Assembly (NCBI GenBank): GCA_046047495.1
Contig: JBJOHV010000097.1
Coordinates: 172,859 to 236,858 of the forward strand
Reading direction: 5' to 3'
Source of the DNA: NORP240 sp046047495
GTDB taxonomy: Bacteria > Pseudomonadota > Gammaproteobacteria > Pseudomonadales > Pseudohongiellaceae
DNA: 64,000 bases
Shown: positions 52,116 through 60,677 of the stretch, piece by piece
Numbering within the stretch: the first letter of the stretch is position 1
How the letters are laid out: each line of letters starts with the position of its first letter
Made by a program: the position numbers and the translations under genes
The notes under the pieces: generated by a model
Told to the model about the DNA's origin: nothing
What the model saw: the letters and a program-made list of their open reading frames with translations, nothing else
Databases searched by the model: none

Positions 52116-52862
52116 GTGGATAACCCGACTCAGGAGCAGAAGAAAGACCGCTTGTTTGCCGGCCGGATCGTGCCGGTGCAATTCGTGTTCGACGAGCGGG
52201 TGGCTGATGTGTTCGAGGACATGATCAACCGCTCGGTGCCGGGCTATGCCACCATCATTTCCATGATTGCCGTGCTTGCCCGGCAATACTGCCAACCCGG
52301 CAGCCGAATCTATGATCTGGGTTGTTCTCTGGGCGCCGCCAGCCTGGCCATGGGTAGCCAGGTGACCCACAGTGACTGCCGCATCGTGGCGGTGGACAAC
52401 TCTGAGGCCATGATCCAGCGCCTGCGCCAGCGGCTGGAAGCCGATTCCCGCACTGGCGTGCCCATCGAGACGCTGTGCGCCGACATCCTGAGCCTGGACA
52501 TGAGCAAGGCCTCCGTTGTGGTATTGAATTTCACCCTGCAATTCATTCCCGTGCACCAGCGGGAGGCCCTGCTGCGGCGCATCCACCAGGCCATGCTGCC
52601 GGGGGGTATCCTCATCCTGTCGGAGAAGATTCTGTTCCCTGATCCCGAAATGAACCAGCTTTTCATCGACATGTATCACCGGTTCAAGGAGGAAATGGGC
52701 TATTCGAAACTGGAGATCGCCCAGAAACGCAGCGCCCTCGAAAACGTTCTGATTCCGGAAACCATCCCCACCCATCGCGAGCGTGCCCTGGCCGCCGGTT
52801 TCCGTAGTTTCGATGTGTGGTTCCAGTGCTTCAACTTCGCCTCCATGGTGGCGTTCAAGTAG
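52116..52862 (+). CDS. cmoA: Carboxy-S-adenosylmethionine synthase
   Basis: 248 aa from the GTG at 52116, with AGG 10 nt upstream; it begins at VDNPTQEQKKDRLFAG. The SAM-binding YDLGCSLGAASLAM and the CmoA-type VLNFTLQFIPVHQREALL and GILILSEKILF segments identify it. It makes Cx-SAM from SAM and prephenate for wobble-uridine modification. It is 7 bp before cmoB, its partner. Confidence 0.95.
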   Translation: MDNPTQEQKKDRLFAGRIVPVQFVFDERVADVFEDMINRSVPGYATIISMIAVLARQYCQPGSRIYDLGCSLGAASLAMGSQVTHSDCRIVAVDNSEAMIQRLRQRLEADSRTGVPIETLCADILSLDMSKASVVVLNFTLQFIPVHQREALLRRIHQAMLPGGILILSEKILFPDPEMNQLFIDMYHRFKEEMGYSKLEIAQKRSALENVLIPETIPTHRERALAAGFRSFDVWFQCFNFASMVAFK

Positions 52863-52869
52863 GCGACGG

Positions 52870-53832
52870 ATGAATCCTGAATCACTGATCCCGCGAGTCA
52901 CCGGTACGCCGCTGGCCCCTTTGGCAAAGCTCGCCACCCGGGAGTTCATGGCCGGTTTGCGGCACGGCGATCTGCCTCGCTGGCAGGACACCCTGGCAGC
53001 CTTGCCCGATCTGACGCCCTCCACGGTGAACCTGCGGGATCAGGTGTGCATCGGATCCGCGGCAGACTGCCCGGCCCTGGAGAGAGAGCAGTTGCACCAT
53101 GCCCTTTGCAGTTTGATTCCCTGGCGCAAGGGTCCGTTCTCCCTGTTTGGCATCGCCATTGACAGTGAGTGGCGCTGCAACCTGAAGTGGGACAGGGTCG
53201 TGCCCCATGTGTCGCCCCTGGAAGACCGCAGGATTCTGGACGTGGGCAGCGGCAACGGCTACTACGGTCTGCGCATGGCGGGGGCCGGTGCCGATCTGGT
53301 GGTGGGCCTGGAGCCGCACCTGATTTATGCAGTGCAGTTTTGGGCGCTGCGGCGCTATCTGCCCGACCTGCCCTGCTGGGTATTGCCGGCGGCTCTGGAG
53401 CAGCTGCCGGTGAACCTGCGGGGTTTCGACACCGTGTTTTCAATGGGTGTGCTGTACCATGTGCGCTCGCCCATCGATCATCTGCTGGCCCTGAAAGGGG
53501 CCTTGCGCAAGGGGGGTGAGCTGGTGCTGGAGACCCTGGTGGTGGATGGCCCCGACGGCTACAGCCTGATGCCACGGGAGCGTTATGCGCGCATGCCCAA
53601 TGTCTGGTTTGTGCCCAGTGTAGCCACCGTGCAAACCTGGCTGTCCCGTTGCGGTTTTGACCATATAAAGCTGGTGGACATCAGTGTGACCACGTCCGCC
53701 GAACAGCGGGCCACGCAGTGGATGCCCTTTGCGTCCCTTACCCACGGCCTGGATCCGGATAATCCCGGACTGACGGCGGAAGGACTGCCGGCACCACAAA
53801 GGGGGATTTTCATCTGTCGCAGTCAGGCCTGA
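52870..53832 (+). CDS. cmoB: tRNA U34 carboxymethyltransferase
   Basis: 320 aa from ATG at 52870; an upstream ATG at 52783 lies inside cmoA. RKGPFSLFGIAIDSEWRCNLKWDRV (positions about 97-121, written in part), DVGSGNGYYGLRMAGAGAD and FDTVFSMGVLYHVRSPIDHL are CmoB hallmarks. With Cx-SAM it converts hydroxyuridine-34 to cmo5U in tRNA. Probably one operon with cmoA. Confidence 0.96.
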   Translation: MNPESLIPRVTGTPLAPLAKLATREFMAGLRHGDLPRWQDTLAALPDLTPSTVNLRDQVCIGSAADCPALEREQLHHALCSLIPWRKGPFSLFGIAIDSEWRCNLKWDRVVPHVSPLEDRRILDVGSGNGYYGLRMAGAGADLVVGLEPHLIYAVQFWALRRYLPDLPCWVLPAALEQLPVNLRGFDTVFSMGVLYHVRSPIDHLLALKGALRKGGELVLETLVVDGPDGYSLMPRERYARMPNVWFVPSVATVQTWLSRCGFDHIKLVDISVTTSAEQRATQWMPFASLTHGLDPDNPGLTAEGLPAPQRGIFICRSQA

Positions 53833-54105
53833 CCGTCGGGTTGGTTTCCGATGCCTCAGAAATGGGTACGGATCAAAGGGGTCATTGCTCGCATTAACAT
53901 CAAGGCTGGAACATTGAGTTTAAAACCCTTGTTTTCGCAGTGACACAACAAGCGTTTTAGTCGGGTACCCATTCCCGGTCATGGCTATCGCCCGGCGCCC
54001 TATGGCGTTTCTATTGACCTGCCGGGGCATTTAAGTTAACTATACGCGCTAGACCGTTGGGGTCAGCTCTAACCCTATCAACCAATAAGAAAAGGGAACC
54101 ATCTG
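53833..54105. repeat. Intergenic region with 9-bp inverted repeat upstream of Y1 transposase-like gene
   Basis: AATGGGTAC (53861-53869) is repeated in reverse as GTACCCATT (53965-53973), 95 bp apart. The stretch 54057-54075 (GGGGTCAGCTCTAACCC) is itself an imperfect palindrome. Together they resemble the flanks that REP-associated transposases recognise, but no second copy was found in the window. No gene was seen here. Confidence 0.4.
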
Positions 54106-55074
54106 ATGGCCAGACCGTTACGCATCGAATACCCCGACGCCGTTTACCATGTTTCGAATTACGGACTGGATAAGCAGCGTGTTTTCCCCTCCGACAAGTA
54201 TTTCGCGGCCTTCCTGGAAGGCCTGGAAGAGACCTGCGCCAGGCTCAATGTCGTGGTTCATGGGTACTGTCTGCTCAAGGACCAGTATCACCTCATCATC
54301 CGCACGCCCGAGGCCAACCTGTCACGCTTCATGCGTCAGGTGGACGGCCTCTACACACAGCAGTATCAGCGTCTTAAAAAGACAGATGGCTCTCTGTTCC
54401 GGGGCCGCTACAAGGCGGTACTGGTGCAGCCGGAAAAATACCTGTTGCCGTTGACCCGCTATATCCATGCCCAGCTGCGGCCCGCCGACCTGAAGTCCTA
54501 TAAGTGGTCCAGCTACGGTCTGTATACCCAGGCGGCCAATCCACCGGCATGGTTCAACAGGGATGATGCCCTGCGGCAACTGCCGGGACCGGCCGCCAAG
54601 AGGGGCGCCGCCTATGCCGCCTACATGGCCGAGGGCGTGGATGAGGAATTGAAGCATTTCTACGGCAAGAAGAACCTGTCGTCCCTGATGGGTGACGCCA
54701 AGTTCAAGAGCCAGGCCCAGCGCAAGCGCTCTTCGACCGCAGTTCGCGGCGTATCCAGAGGCGCCAACGCCAAGTGGCGGCCATCCTGCAAACAGATCAT
54801 CACAGCGGTGGCCAAGCAGTTCAAGGTGAGCGAATCCAGCATCTACAATGCGGCCCGCGGTCCCGGTTCCAAGAACGTGCCGCGCTGGGTGGCCATGTAC
54901 CTGTGCCAGGAGTTGTCGGCGGTAACCCTGCAGTCCATCGCCAAGTTGTTCAAGCTAAAGCGCTATGGAACTGTGTCCACCACGGTCGGCAAGTTGAAGA
55001 AGGAGTTTGCCGTGGATCCGGCCCTGCTGACAGCCACTGACAAACTGGCCAAGCAGCTCAGCAAGGGCAAATAG
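54106..55074 (+). CDS. Y1/HUH-type transposase-like protein with DnaA-like C-terminal domain
   Basis: 322 aa. The N-terminal MARPLRIEYPDAVYHVSNYG and the LYTQQYQRL tyrosine helix followed by DGSLFRGRYKAVLV are Y1 transposase marks. The HUH motif, usually PNHYHLL, reads KDQYHLI: the first His is Gln, so metal binding may be weak or absent. Residues about 220-295 (ITAVAKQFKVSESSIYN, then VPRWVAMYLCQELSAVTLQS) match the DNA-binding C-terminus of DnaA, a known fusion in this family. AAAAGGGA lies about 10 nt upstream. A lone copy, with a terminator after it and no inverted-repeat IS structure. Probably domesticated or recently stranded. Confidence 0.8.
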   Translation: MARPLRIEYPDAVYHVSNYGLDKQRVFPSDKYFAAFLEGLEETCARLNVVVHGYCLLKDQYHLIIRTPEANLSRFMRQVDGLYTQQYQRLKKTDGSLFRGRYKAVLVQPEKYLLPLTRYIHAQLRPADLKSYKWSSYGLYTQAANPPAWFNRDDALRQLPGPAAKRGAAYAAYMAEGVDEELKHFYGKKNLSSLMGDAKFKSQAQRKRSSTAVRGVSRGANAKWRPSCKQIITAVAKQFKVSESSIYNAARGPGSKNVPRWVAMYLCQELSAVTLQSIAKLFKLKRYGTVSTTVGKLKKEFAVDPALLTATDKLAKQLSKGK

Positions 55075-55097
55075 CCTGCTCCCATCAGCCGGGCAAT

Positions 55098-55136
55098 AAA
55101 AAGCCGGCGCCCCTGTTACAGGAGCGCCGGCTTTTT
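55098..55136. terminator. Bidirectional terminator between transposase-like gene and rpmG
   Basis: A long near-perfect hairpin: AAAAAGCCGGCGC (55098-55110) pairs with GCGCCGGCTTTTT (55124-55136), with inner CCTG/CAGG pairing. The A run on one side and T run on the other let it stop both the plus-strand gene ending at 55074 and the minus-strand rpmB-rpmG transcript. Confidence 0.93.
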
Positions 55137-55152
55137 CGTATCCAGTCGCAGC

Positions 55153-55308
55153 TTACTTGATCTTGGCTTCTTTATAGATCACATGCTTGCGGACCACGGG
55201 ATCGAATTTCTTGATCTCCATCTTGTCCGGCATGGTGCGCTTGTTCTTGTCGGTGGTGTAGTAGTGGCCGGTGCCGGCACTGGAAACCAGTTTGATCTTG
55301 TCACGCAT
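55153..55308 (-). CDS. rpmG: Ribosomal protein L33
   Basis: 51 aa: MRDKIKLVSSAGTGHYYTT at the start and KKFDPVVRKHVIYKEAKIK at the end match bacterial L33 exactly in layout. No cysteine pairs are present, so it is the zinc-independent form. Starts 18 bp after rpmB, with which it forms the usual operon, and is followed by a strong terminator. Confidence 0.96.
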   Translation of the reverse strand: MRDKIKLVSSAGTGHYYTTDKNKRTMPDKMEIKKFDPVVRKHVIYKEAKIK

Positions 55309-55326
55309 TGCCCAATTCTCCTGACC

Positions 55327-55563
55327 TTAAACCCGTACGCCGTTGGCGCGAATGTCCGCCAGCACGCTGTCGATGCCGCGCTTGTCAATCACGCGCATCC
55401 CCTTGGAGGAAACCCGCAGTTTCACAAACCGCTTCTCTGACTCGACCCAGAACCGGTGGGTATGCAGATTGGGTCCGAAGACACGCTTGGTCCTGCGGTT
55501 CGCGTGCGACACGTTGTTGCCTGTAAGCGGCTTCTTGCCGGTTACCATACATACCCTGGACAT
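55327..55563 (-). CDS. rpmB: Ribosomal protein L28
   Basis: 78 aa. MSRVCMVTGKKPLTGNNVSHA and KRFVKLRVSSKGMRVIDKRG are diagnostic of L28, here the form with a single cysteine, without zinc-binding pairs. GAGG lies 8 nt upstream. A strong promoter is found about 100 nt upstream and leaves a roughly 90-nt leader containing a GCGCCCGCGGGC stretch. Confidence 0.97.
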   Translation of the reverse strand: MSRVCMVTGKKPLTGNNVSHANRRTKRVFGPNLHTHRFWVESEKRFVKLRVSSKGMRVIDKRGIDSVLADIRANGVRV

Positions 55564-55661
55564 TGTTCAGCCTCAAAAAACCTTGTATTCGTGGAAGTCG
55601 GCAGTCTTTTTTGCATGCCCGCGGGCGCCTGCTCGAAAGTCCCTGCCAAAAAGAGCTGCGT

Positions 55662-55690
55662 TTTATACCAGAATCCCCATCCTTAAGCAA
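55662..55690 (-). promoter_or_regulatory. Candidate strong promoter of rpmB-rpmG
   Basis: Minus strand: TTGCTT (55690-55685), a 17-nt spacer and TATAAA (55667-55662) with an upstream TGG (extended -10). It lies between radC and rpmB and fits constitutive ribosomal-protein expression. Confidence 0.65.
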
Positions 55691-55702
55691 TCATCGCCCC
55701 GC

Positions 55703-56377
55703 TCACAAAAGCCCGCGTTCGGCAAAAGACACCACGTCCGGATCCCCCACCACAAAATGATCCAGCACCCGCACATCGATGGTATCCAGGGCGGTTTTCA
55801 GTCGCCGGGTGATGGCGATGTCGGCCTGGCTGGGCTCGGCCACACCGGAGGGGTGATTGTGGGCGAAGATCACCGCCGCCGCGTTGTGGTCCAGGCAGCG
55901 CCGCACCACTTCCCGTGGATACACCGCCGCGCCGTCAATGGTGCCCTGGAACATCTCCTCGATAGTGACAATATGGTGCTGATTATTCAGAAACAGACAG
56001 CTGAACACCTCACTCTTGTGGCCCCGAAAGCGGGCCCGCAGATACTCCCGGGTGGCTGCGGAACTGGACAGCACATCCTTGTCCTGCAGGCTTTCCAGCA
56101 TATAGCGCTGGGACAATTCCCGAACCGCCTGGAACAGGGCGTACTTTTCCCGGCCCACACCGGGATGGGCGAGGAACTGGTCCAGATTGCCATGCAGCAG
56201 CCCCACCAGGCCGCCGAAGCCCGCCAGCATGGCCCGGGCCAGATCCAGGGCGGACTGCCCGCGGCGGCCGCTGCGCAGGAAAATGGCGATCAGTTCCGCA
56301 TCGGTCAAGGTCATGGCGCCACGGCGGATGAGCCGCTCCCGGGGTCGCTCGGATTCCGGCCAGTTGGAGATCGCCAT
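55703..56377 (-). CDS. radC: RadC-family JAMM/MPN domain protein
   Basis: 224 aa from the ATG at 56377. The N-terminal helix-hairpin-helix region starts WPESERPRERLI and contains LTDAELIAIFLRSG. The JAMM zinc motif is in AAAVIFAHNHPSGVAEPSQAD with an upstream Glu in the MFQGTIDGAAVYPREV region. Named for radiation sensitivity, but RadC's actual role is unclear. Divergent from coaBC, as in most gammaproteobacteria. Confidence 0.95.
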   Translation of the reverse strand: MAISNWPESERPRERLIRRGAMTLTDAELIAIFLRSGRRGQSALDLARAMLAGFGGLVGLLHGNLDQFLAHPGVGREKYALFQAVRELSQRYMLESLQDKDVLSSSAATREYLRARFRGHKSEVFSCLFLNNQHHIVTIEEMFQGTIDGAAVYPREVVRRCLDHNAAAVIFAHNHPSGVAEPSQADIAITRRLKTALDTIDVRVLDHFVVGDPDVVSFAERGLL

Positions 56378-56451
56378 TTTATGTCCTGTGGGCTGCTGAC
56401 CCTTCTGAGGGTAGTACGCCGATCCCCGGCCTGCCGACTTTTGCCGGCAAA

Positions 56452-56480
56452 TTGCCAAGCGGGGGGCATGCTGCTACGCT
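56452..56480 (+). promoter_or_regulatory. Candidate sigma-70 promoter of coaBC
   Basis: TTGCCA (56452-56457), a 17-nt spacer and TACGCT (56475-56480), 41 nt before the ATG at 56522. The -35 matches five of six consensus bases. Confidence 0.5.
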
Positions 56481-56521
56481 AGCGCGCCTGTCAATCCGCA
56501 CCCCGCACAGCCTGCGTCGCC

Positions 56522-57721
56522 ATGACTAACAGCCTGACCAACAAGAGAATTTTACTCGGCATCACCGGTGGCATCGCCGCCTACAAGTGCGCCGAGCTGA
56601 CCCGCCTGTTTGCCAGGGCCGGGGCCGAAGTCAGAGTCGTCATGACCCGCGCCGCCACCGAATTCATCACTCCCCTCACCATGCAGGCCCTGTCCGGCAA
56701 CCGGGTGCATCTCGACCTGCTGGACAGCGAGGCGGAAGCCGCCATGGGCCATATTCAACTGGCGCGCTGGGCGGATCTGGTGCTGGTGGCACCGGCCAGT
56801 GCCGATTTCATCGCCCGCCTGGCTGCCGGTCGCGCCGATGACCTGCTCAGTACCGTGGTGTTGGCCACCCAGGCACCGGTGGCAGTGGCACCCGCCATGA
56901 ACCAGGCCATGTGGCTGGACCCGGTCACCCAGGCCAATGTGGAGCAACTGGCCCAGCGGGATTTCGTCATTCTTGGGCCGGCCGAGGGCGATCAGGCCTG
57001 TGGTGAAGTGGGCCCTGGTCGCATGCTGGAACCCGCCCAGTTGCTGACCCATTGCGCGGCCCTGTTCGAGGCCGGCTTTCTTGCCGGCCGCAGGATTCTC
57101 ATCACCGGCGGCCCCACCCGGGAAGCCATCGATCCGGTGCGGTTCATCAGCAACCATAGCTCGGGCAAGATGGCCTTTGCCCTGGCGGAAGAGGCCGTGC
57201 AGGCCGGCGCCAGCGTGATCCTGGTGAGCGGCCCGGTCAATCTGCCGACACCGGACCGGGTCCGACGCATCGATGTGGTCAGCGCCCGGGACATGCTGGA
57301 GGTGTGCCTGGGTTCGCTGTCAGACTGCGATGTGTTCATCGGGGTGGCGGCGGTCGCCGACTACCGGCCTGCCAAGGAGGCCGGGGAGAAAATCAAGAAG
57401 GACTCGCCGACCCTCACGCTGGAGCTGGTGCGCAACCCCGATATCATCAGTGAGGTTGCCCGCCAGCAGCCCCATCCGTTCATGGTGGGTTTCGCCGCCG
57501 AAACCGGCGATCTGGTGGCCCGGGGCCAGGCCAAGCTGAAGAACAAGAAGCTCGACCTGGTGTTTGCCAACCCGGCCAGCGAAACCTTCAACTCCGACAG
57601 CGTGACATCCACTGCCATTCTGCCGGACGAGGTCAGGGAGCTGGGAACCGCCAACAAACATGTGATGGCCCGCACCATGCTCAAACTGATTGCCGATCAG
57701 TTATCCAAGAAAGTCGGTTAG
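56522..57721 (+). CDS. coaBC: Phosphopantothenoylcysteine decarboxylase / phosphopantothenate-cysteine ligase
   Basis: 399 aa. The N-terminal flavoprotein decarboxylase (about 1-185) has GITGGIAAYKCAELTRL, LVLVAPASADFIARLA and VAPAMNQAMW. The ligase half has ITGGPTREAIDPVRFISNHS and a VAAVADYRPAKEA motif, with the KIKK lysine cluster. It carries out the second and third steps of CoA synthesis. It is followed 14 bp later by algC; dut, found between them in Pseudomonas, is not here. Confidence 0.96.
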   Translation: MTNSLTNKRILLGITGGIAAYKCAELTRLFARAGAEVRVVMTRAATEFITPLTMQALSGNRVHLDLLDSEAEAAMGHIQLARWADLVLVAPASADFIARLAAGRADDLLSTVVLATQAPVAVAPAMNQAMWLDPVTQANVEQLAQRDFVILGPAEGDQACGEVGPGRMLEPAQLLTHCAALFEAGFLAGRRILITGGPTREAIDPVRFISNHSSGKMAFALAEEAVQAGASVILVSGPVNLPTPDRVRRIDVVSARDMLEVCLGSLSDCDVFIGVAAVADYRPAKEAGEKIKKDSPTLTLELVRNPDIISEVARQQPHPFMVGFAAETGDLVARGQAKLKNKKLDLVFANPASETFNSDSVTSTAILPDEVRELGTANKHVMARTMLKLIADQLSKKVG

Positions 57722-57735
57722 GCCGGAGAGGGTGG

Positions 57736-59154
57736 ATGTCCGAACCCAGGGATGACAGTTCTCACTGCGGCAGCACCACGATCAATCCAGCCATTTTCCG
57801 TGCCTACGATATTCGCGGTCTTTATGGCTCGGATCTGACCGAGGCGGGCATTCACCAGATCGGTCTCGCCATCGGCTCCGAGGCCCTCAGTCAGGGCATT
57901 GCCGCCCTGCTTTGCGGACGTGATGCCCGCAACTCCAGCCCCAGCCTGGGTGCCGCATTGATGGAGGGCATTCGCGCCAGCGGTTGTGATGTGGTGGATC
58001 TCGGCACCATTCACACTCCGTTGCTGTACTTCGCCACTTTCACCACAGCCTGGGATTCCGGCGTCATGCTGACCGCCAGCCACAATCCCGCCCAGTACAA
58101 CGGTGTCAAGATCGTACTGCGCCGTGCCAGCCTGGCGGCCAACCAGATAACCGACATCCATCAGCGTATCCAGCAGGGCAGGGTGTCGCGGGGCCAGGGC
58201 GCATACCGGCAGCTGGATCTGACCCAGGCCTATGTTGAGCGCATCGCAGGCGATGTGCGACTGAGCCGCAAACTGAAAGTTGTGGTGGACTGTGCCAATG
58301 CGGTGCCGGCCCTGCTGGCACCCCGACTGCTCACCACATTGGGATGTGAGGTCACCACCTTATTCGGCGAACTGAATGGCGGCTTTCCCCATCACGACCC
58401 GGATCCGACCCAGCCGGAAAACCTGCAGGCCCTTATCGATGCGGTAAGAGCCCGGGGTGCGGATCTCGGCATTGCCTTCGACGGCGATGGAGACCGGCTC
58501 GGCGTGGTGGCGGAAACCGGCGAGATCATCAATGCCGATGTGCTGCTGGCTTTGCTGGTGCGGGACATCGTGCCCCGTCACCCCGGGCAGCCGGTGATTT
58601 TCGATGTGAAGTGCACCGATCGCCTGGCGGCACTGGTACAACAACTGGGTGGTGTGCCGGTCATGCACCGCAGTGGTCACTCTTTCATGAAACAGAAGAT
58701 GCAGCAGACCCATGCGGTGCTGGGCGGGGAGTTTTCCGCCCACATGTTCATCCTGGACCGCTGGTATGGCTTCGACGACGGCCTCTACACCGCCGCCCGG
58801 ATACTGGAAATTCTTTCCCGCGACCCGGCACCTGCCAGCGGGCAGTTTGCAGTCTTCGGCCGCCGCCCGGGAACACCCGAGCTGAAGATACCCGTTCCCG
58901 AGGCCGACAAGTTTGCGCTGATGCAGCGCATCGAATCCCTGGTGGATTTCCCGGACGCCCGCCTCATCACCCTGGACGGCGTGCGCGCGGAGTTTGCCGA
59001 CGGCTGGGGCCTGGTACGGGCCTCCAACACCAGCCCTGCCCTGTTGCTGCGGTTCGAGGGCGACTCCGATGCCGCATTGCGGCGCATCATGGCACGCTTC
59101 CGCGACCTGCTTCTGCAGGCCGATGGCTCGTTGCCGATAAATTTTCCTGAATAA
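57736..59154 (+). CDS. algC: Phosphomannomutase/phosphoglucomutase
   Basis: 472 aa, the length of P. aeruginosa AlgC. The start of the fold is IFRAYDIRGLYGSDLT; the phosphoserine lies in GVMLTASHNPAQYNG, the metal site in GIAFDGDGDRLGVV and the sugar-binding GGEFSAHMF. RASNTSPALLLRFE near the C-terminus binds phosphate. It interconverts 1- and 6-phosphates of mannose and glucose for LPS core and exopolysaccharide precursors, linking it to the waa genes of this window. Followed by argB in the same direction. Confidence 0.95.
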   Translation: MSEPRDDSSHCGSTTINPAIFRAYDIRGLYGSDLTEAGIHQIGLAIGSEALSQGIAALLCGRDARNSSPSLGAALMEGIRASGCDVVDLGTIHTPLLYFATFTTAWDSGVMLTASHNPAQYNGVKIVLRRASLAANQITDIHQRIQQGRVSRGQGAYRQLDLTQAYVERIAGDVRLSRKLKVVVDCANAVPALLAPRLLTTLGCEVTTLFGELNGGFPHHDPDPTQPENLQALIDAVRARGADLGIAFDGDGDRLGVVAETGEIINADVLLALLVRDIVPRHPGQPVIFDVKCTDRLAALVQQLGGVPVMHRSGHSFMKQKMQQTHAVLGGEFSAHMFILDRWYGFDDGLYTAARILEILSRDPAPASGQFAVFGRRPGTPELKIPVPEADKFALMQRIESLVDFPDARLITLDGVRAEFADGWGLVRASNTSPALLLRFEGDSDAALRRIMARFRDLLLQADGSLPINFPE

Positions 59155-59172
59155 CCCTGCCTGGACCGAACC

Positions 59173-60072
59173 ATGAGTCTCACTGTCGACGCCGCCAAGA
59201 ACATCGCCAAGGTTCTCACCGAAGCCCTGCCCTACATCCAGCGCTTCACCGGACGTACCATCGTGGTCAAATACGGCGGCAACGCCATGGTGGACGAGAA
59301 ATTGAAACACAGTTTCGCGCGGGACATCGTGCTGATGAAACTGGTGGGCATGAATCCGGTGGTGGTGCACGGTGGCGGCCCGCAGATCGGCGAGCTGCTG
59401 GAAAAACTGAATATCCAGTCCAGCTTCGTGGAAGGCATGCGGGTTACCGATGAGGCCACCATGGACGTGGTGGAAATGGTGCTGGGCGGCCTGGTGAACA
59501 AGGAAATCGTCAGCCTGCTGAACAAGCACCAGGGCAAGGCCGTGGGACTTACCGGCAAGGACGGCGATCTGATCCGTGCGGAAAAACTGAGAGTCAAGCA
59601 GGTCGGCGCGGCCGACGACGACGAGGGTCTGGACATCGGCATGGTGGGCAAGGTCACCAGCATCAATACCAAGATCATCGAGGTCATGACTGCCAGCGGT
59701 TTCATCCCCGTGATCGCACCCATCGGCACCGACAAGGATGGCAACAGCTACAACATCAATGCCGATCTTGTGGCGGGTGAGATCGCCAAGGTACTGCACG
59801 CCGAGAAACTGATCCTGCTGACCAATATCGCCGGCGTCCAGGACAGCAACGGCAAGCTGCTGACCGGTGTGAGTGTCAAACAGATCGACACCATGATCGC
59901 GGACGGCACAATCCACGGCGGCATGCTGCCCAAGATCGAGTGTGCGCTGGATGCCGTAAGACAGGGAGTCCGCAGCGCCCACATCATCGATGGCCGGGTG
60001 GAGCACGCCGTGCTGCTGGAAATTTTCACCGATGAAGGGGTCGGCACCCTCATCACAAACCACACCCTGTAA
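59173..60072 (+). CDS. argB: Acetylglutamate kinase
   Basis: 299 aa. VVKYGGNAMVDEKLK near the start, VHGGGPQIGELLEKL, GLVNKEIVSLLNKHQGKAVG and the IHGGMLPKIECALDAVRQG motif place it in the long, arginine-inhibited ArgB group; the N-terminal helix of about 25 residues preceding the core fits that type. It phosphorylates N-acetylglutamate in arginine synthesis. 18 bp after algC and 8 bp before slmA. Confidence 0.96.
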   Translation: MSLTVDAAKNIAKVLTEALPYIQRFTGRTIVVKYGGNAMVDEKLKHSFARDIVLMKLVGMNPVVVHGGGPQIGELLEKLNIQSSFVEGMRVTDEATMDVVEMVLGGLVNKEIVSLLNKHQGKAVGLTGKDGDLIRAEKLRVKQVGAADDDEGLDIGMVGKVTSINTKIIEVMTASGFIPVIAPIGTDKDGNSYNINADLVAGEIAKVLHAEKLILLTNIAGVQDSNGKLLTGVSVKQIDTMIADGTIHGGMLPKIECALDAVRQGVRSAHIIDGRVEHAVLLEIFTDEGVGTLITNHTL

Positions 60073-60080
60073 GGCCCGGC

Positions 60081-60677
60081 ATGGACGATTCAGCGCCTCT
60101 ATCCCGCAAGGAACACATCCTGCGTTCGCTGGCACATATGCTGGAGACCGCGCCAGGATCCCGCATCACCACGGCGGCTCTGGCCGCGGAAGTGGGGGTC
60201 TCCGAGGCGGCTCTGTACCGCCACTTCCCCAGCAAGGCCCGCATGTTCGAGGGGCTCATCGCCTTCATCGAAGACACCTTGTTCACCCGAATCGGTCGCA
60301 TCGTGGCGGAGGAAACATCCACCCTGATGCGCTGTGAAAAAATGTTGCTCCTGCTGCTGACCTTCACCGACAAGAACCCCGGCATCTCGCGCATATTGAT
60401 CGGCGATGCACTGGCCGGGGAAATCGACCGGCTGAGGGAGCGGGTATCACAGATATTCGACAGGATAGAGACCCAGTTCAGACAGGTGTTGCGGGAAGCC
60501 CGTCTGCGGGACAATCAGCAGGCATCCATCAACGAGGCGGCTCTCGCCAATCTGCTGATGGCCTACTGGGAAGGTCGCACGGTGCAGTTCGTGCGCAGCG
60601 AATTCAAGCGCTCTCCCCTGGAAAACTGGGACGAACAATGGAGCCTGTTGCGGACTCAGTTGCTGACAACACCGTAG
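60081..60677 (+). CDS. slmA: Nucleoid occlusion factor SlmA
   Basis: 198 aa, TetR family. The helix-turn-helix is TAALAAEVGVSEAALYRHFPSKA (positions about 34-56, in part) and the C-terminal part has the SlmA-type FADKNPGIS-like LLLTFTDKNPGISRILIGDAL and NLLMAYWEGR regions. SlmA binds DNA and blocks FtsZ assembly over the nucleoid. AAGG lies 6 nt upstream. Its end overlaps the convergent pyrE by 22 bp. Confidence 0.94.
   Translation: MDDSAPLSRKEHILRSLAHMLETAPGSRITTAALAAEVGVSEAALYRHFPSKARMFEGLIAFIEDTLFTRIGRIVAEETSTLMRCEKMLLLLLTFTDKNPGISRILIGDALAGEIDRLRERVSQIFDRIETQFRQVLREARLRDNQQASINEAALANLLMAYWEGRTVQFVRSEFKRSPLENWDEQWSLLRTQLLTTP

Noticed and set aside
53833..55136. Complete IS200/IS605 insertion sequence
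   Set aside because: No TnpB gene and no subterminal hairpins at both ends were found, and the HUH motif is altered; only the transposase-like gene and a possible upstream repeat are supported.
58360..60135. Long minus-strand open frame opposite algC and argB
   Set aside because: It covers two recognised genes on the other strand and has a His/Gln/Val-rich composition typical of an antisense frame in GC-rich DNA.
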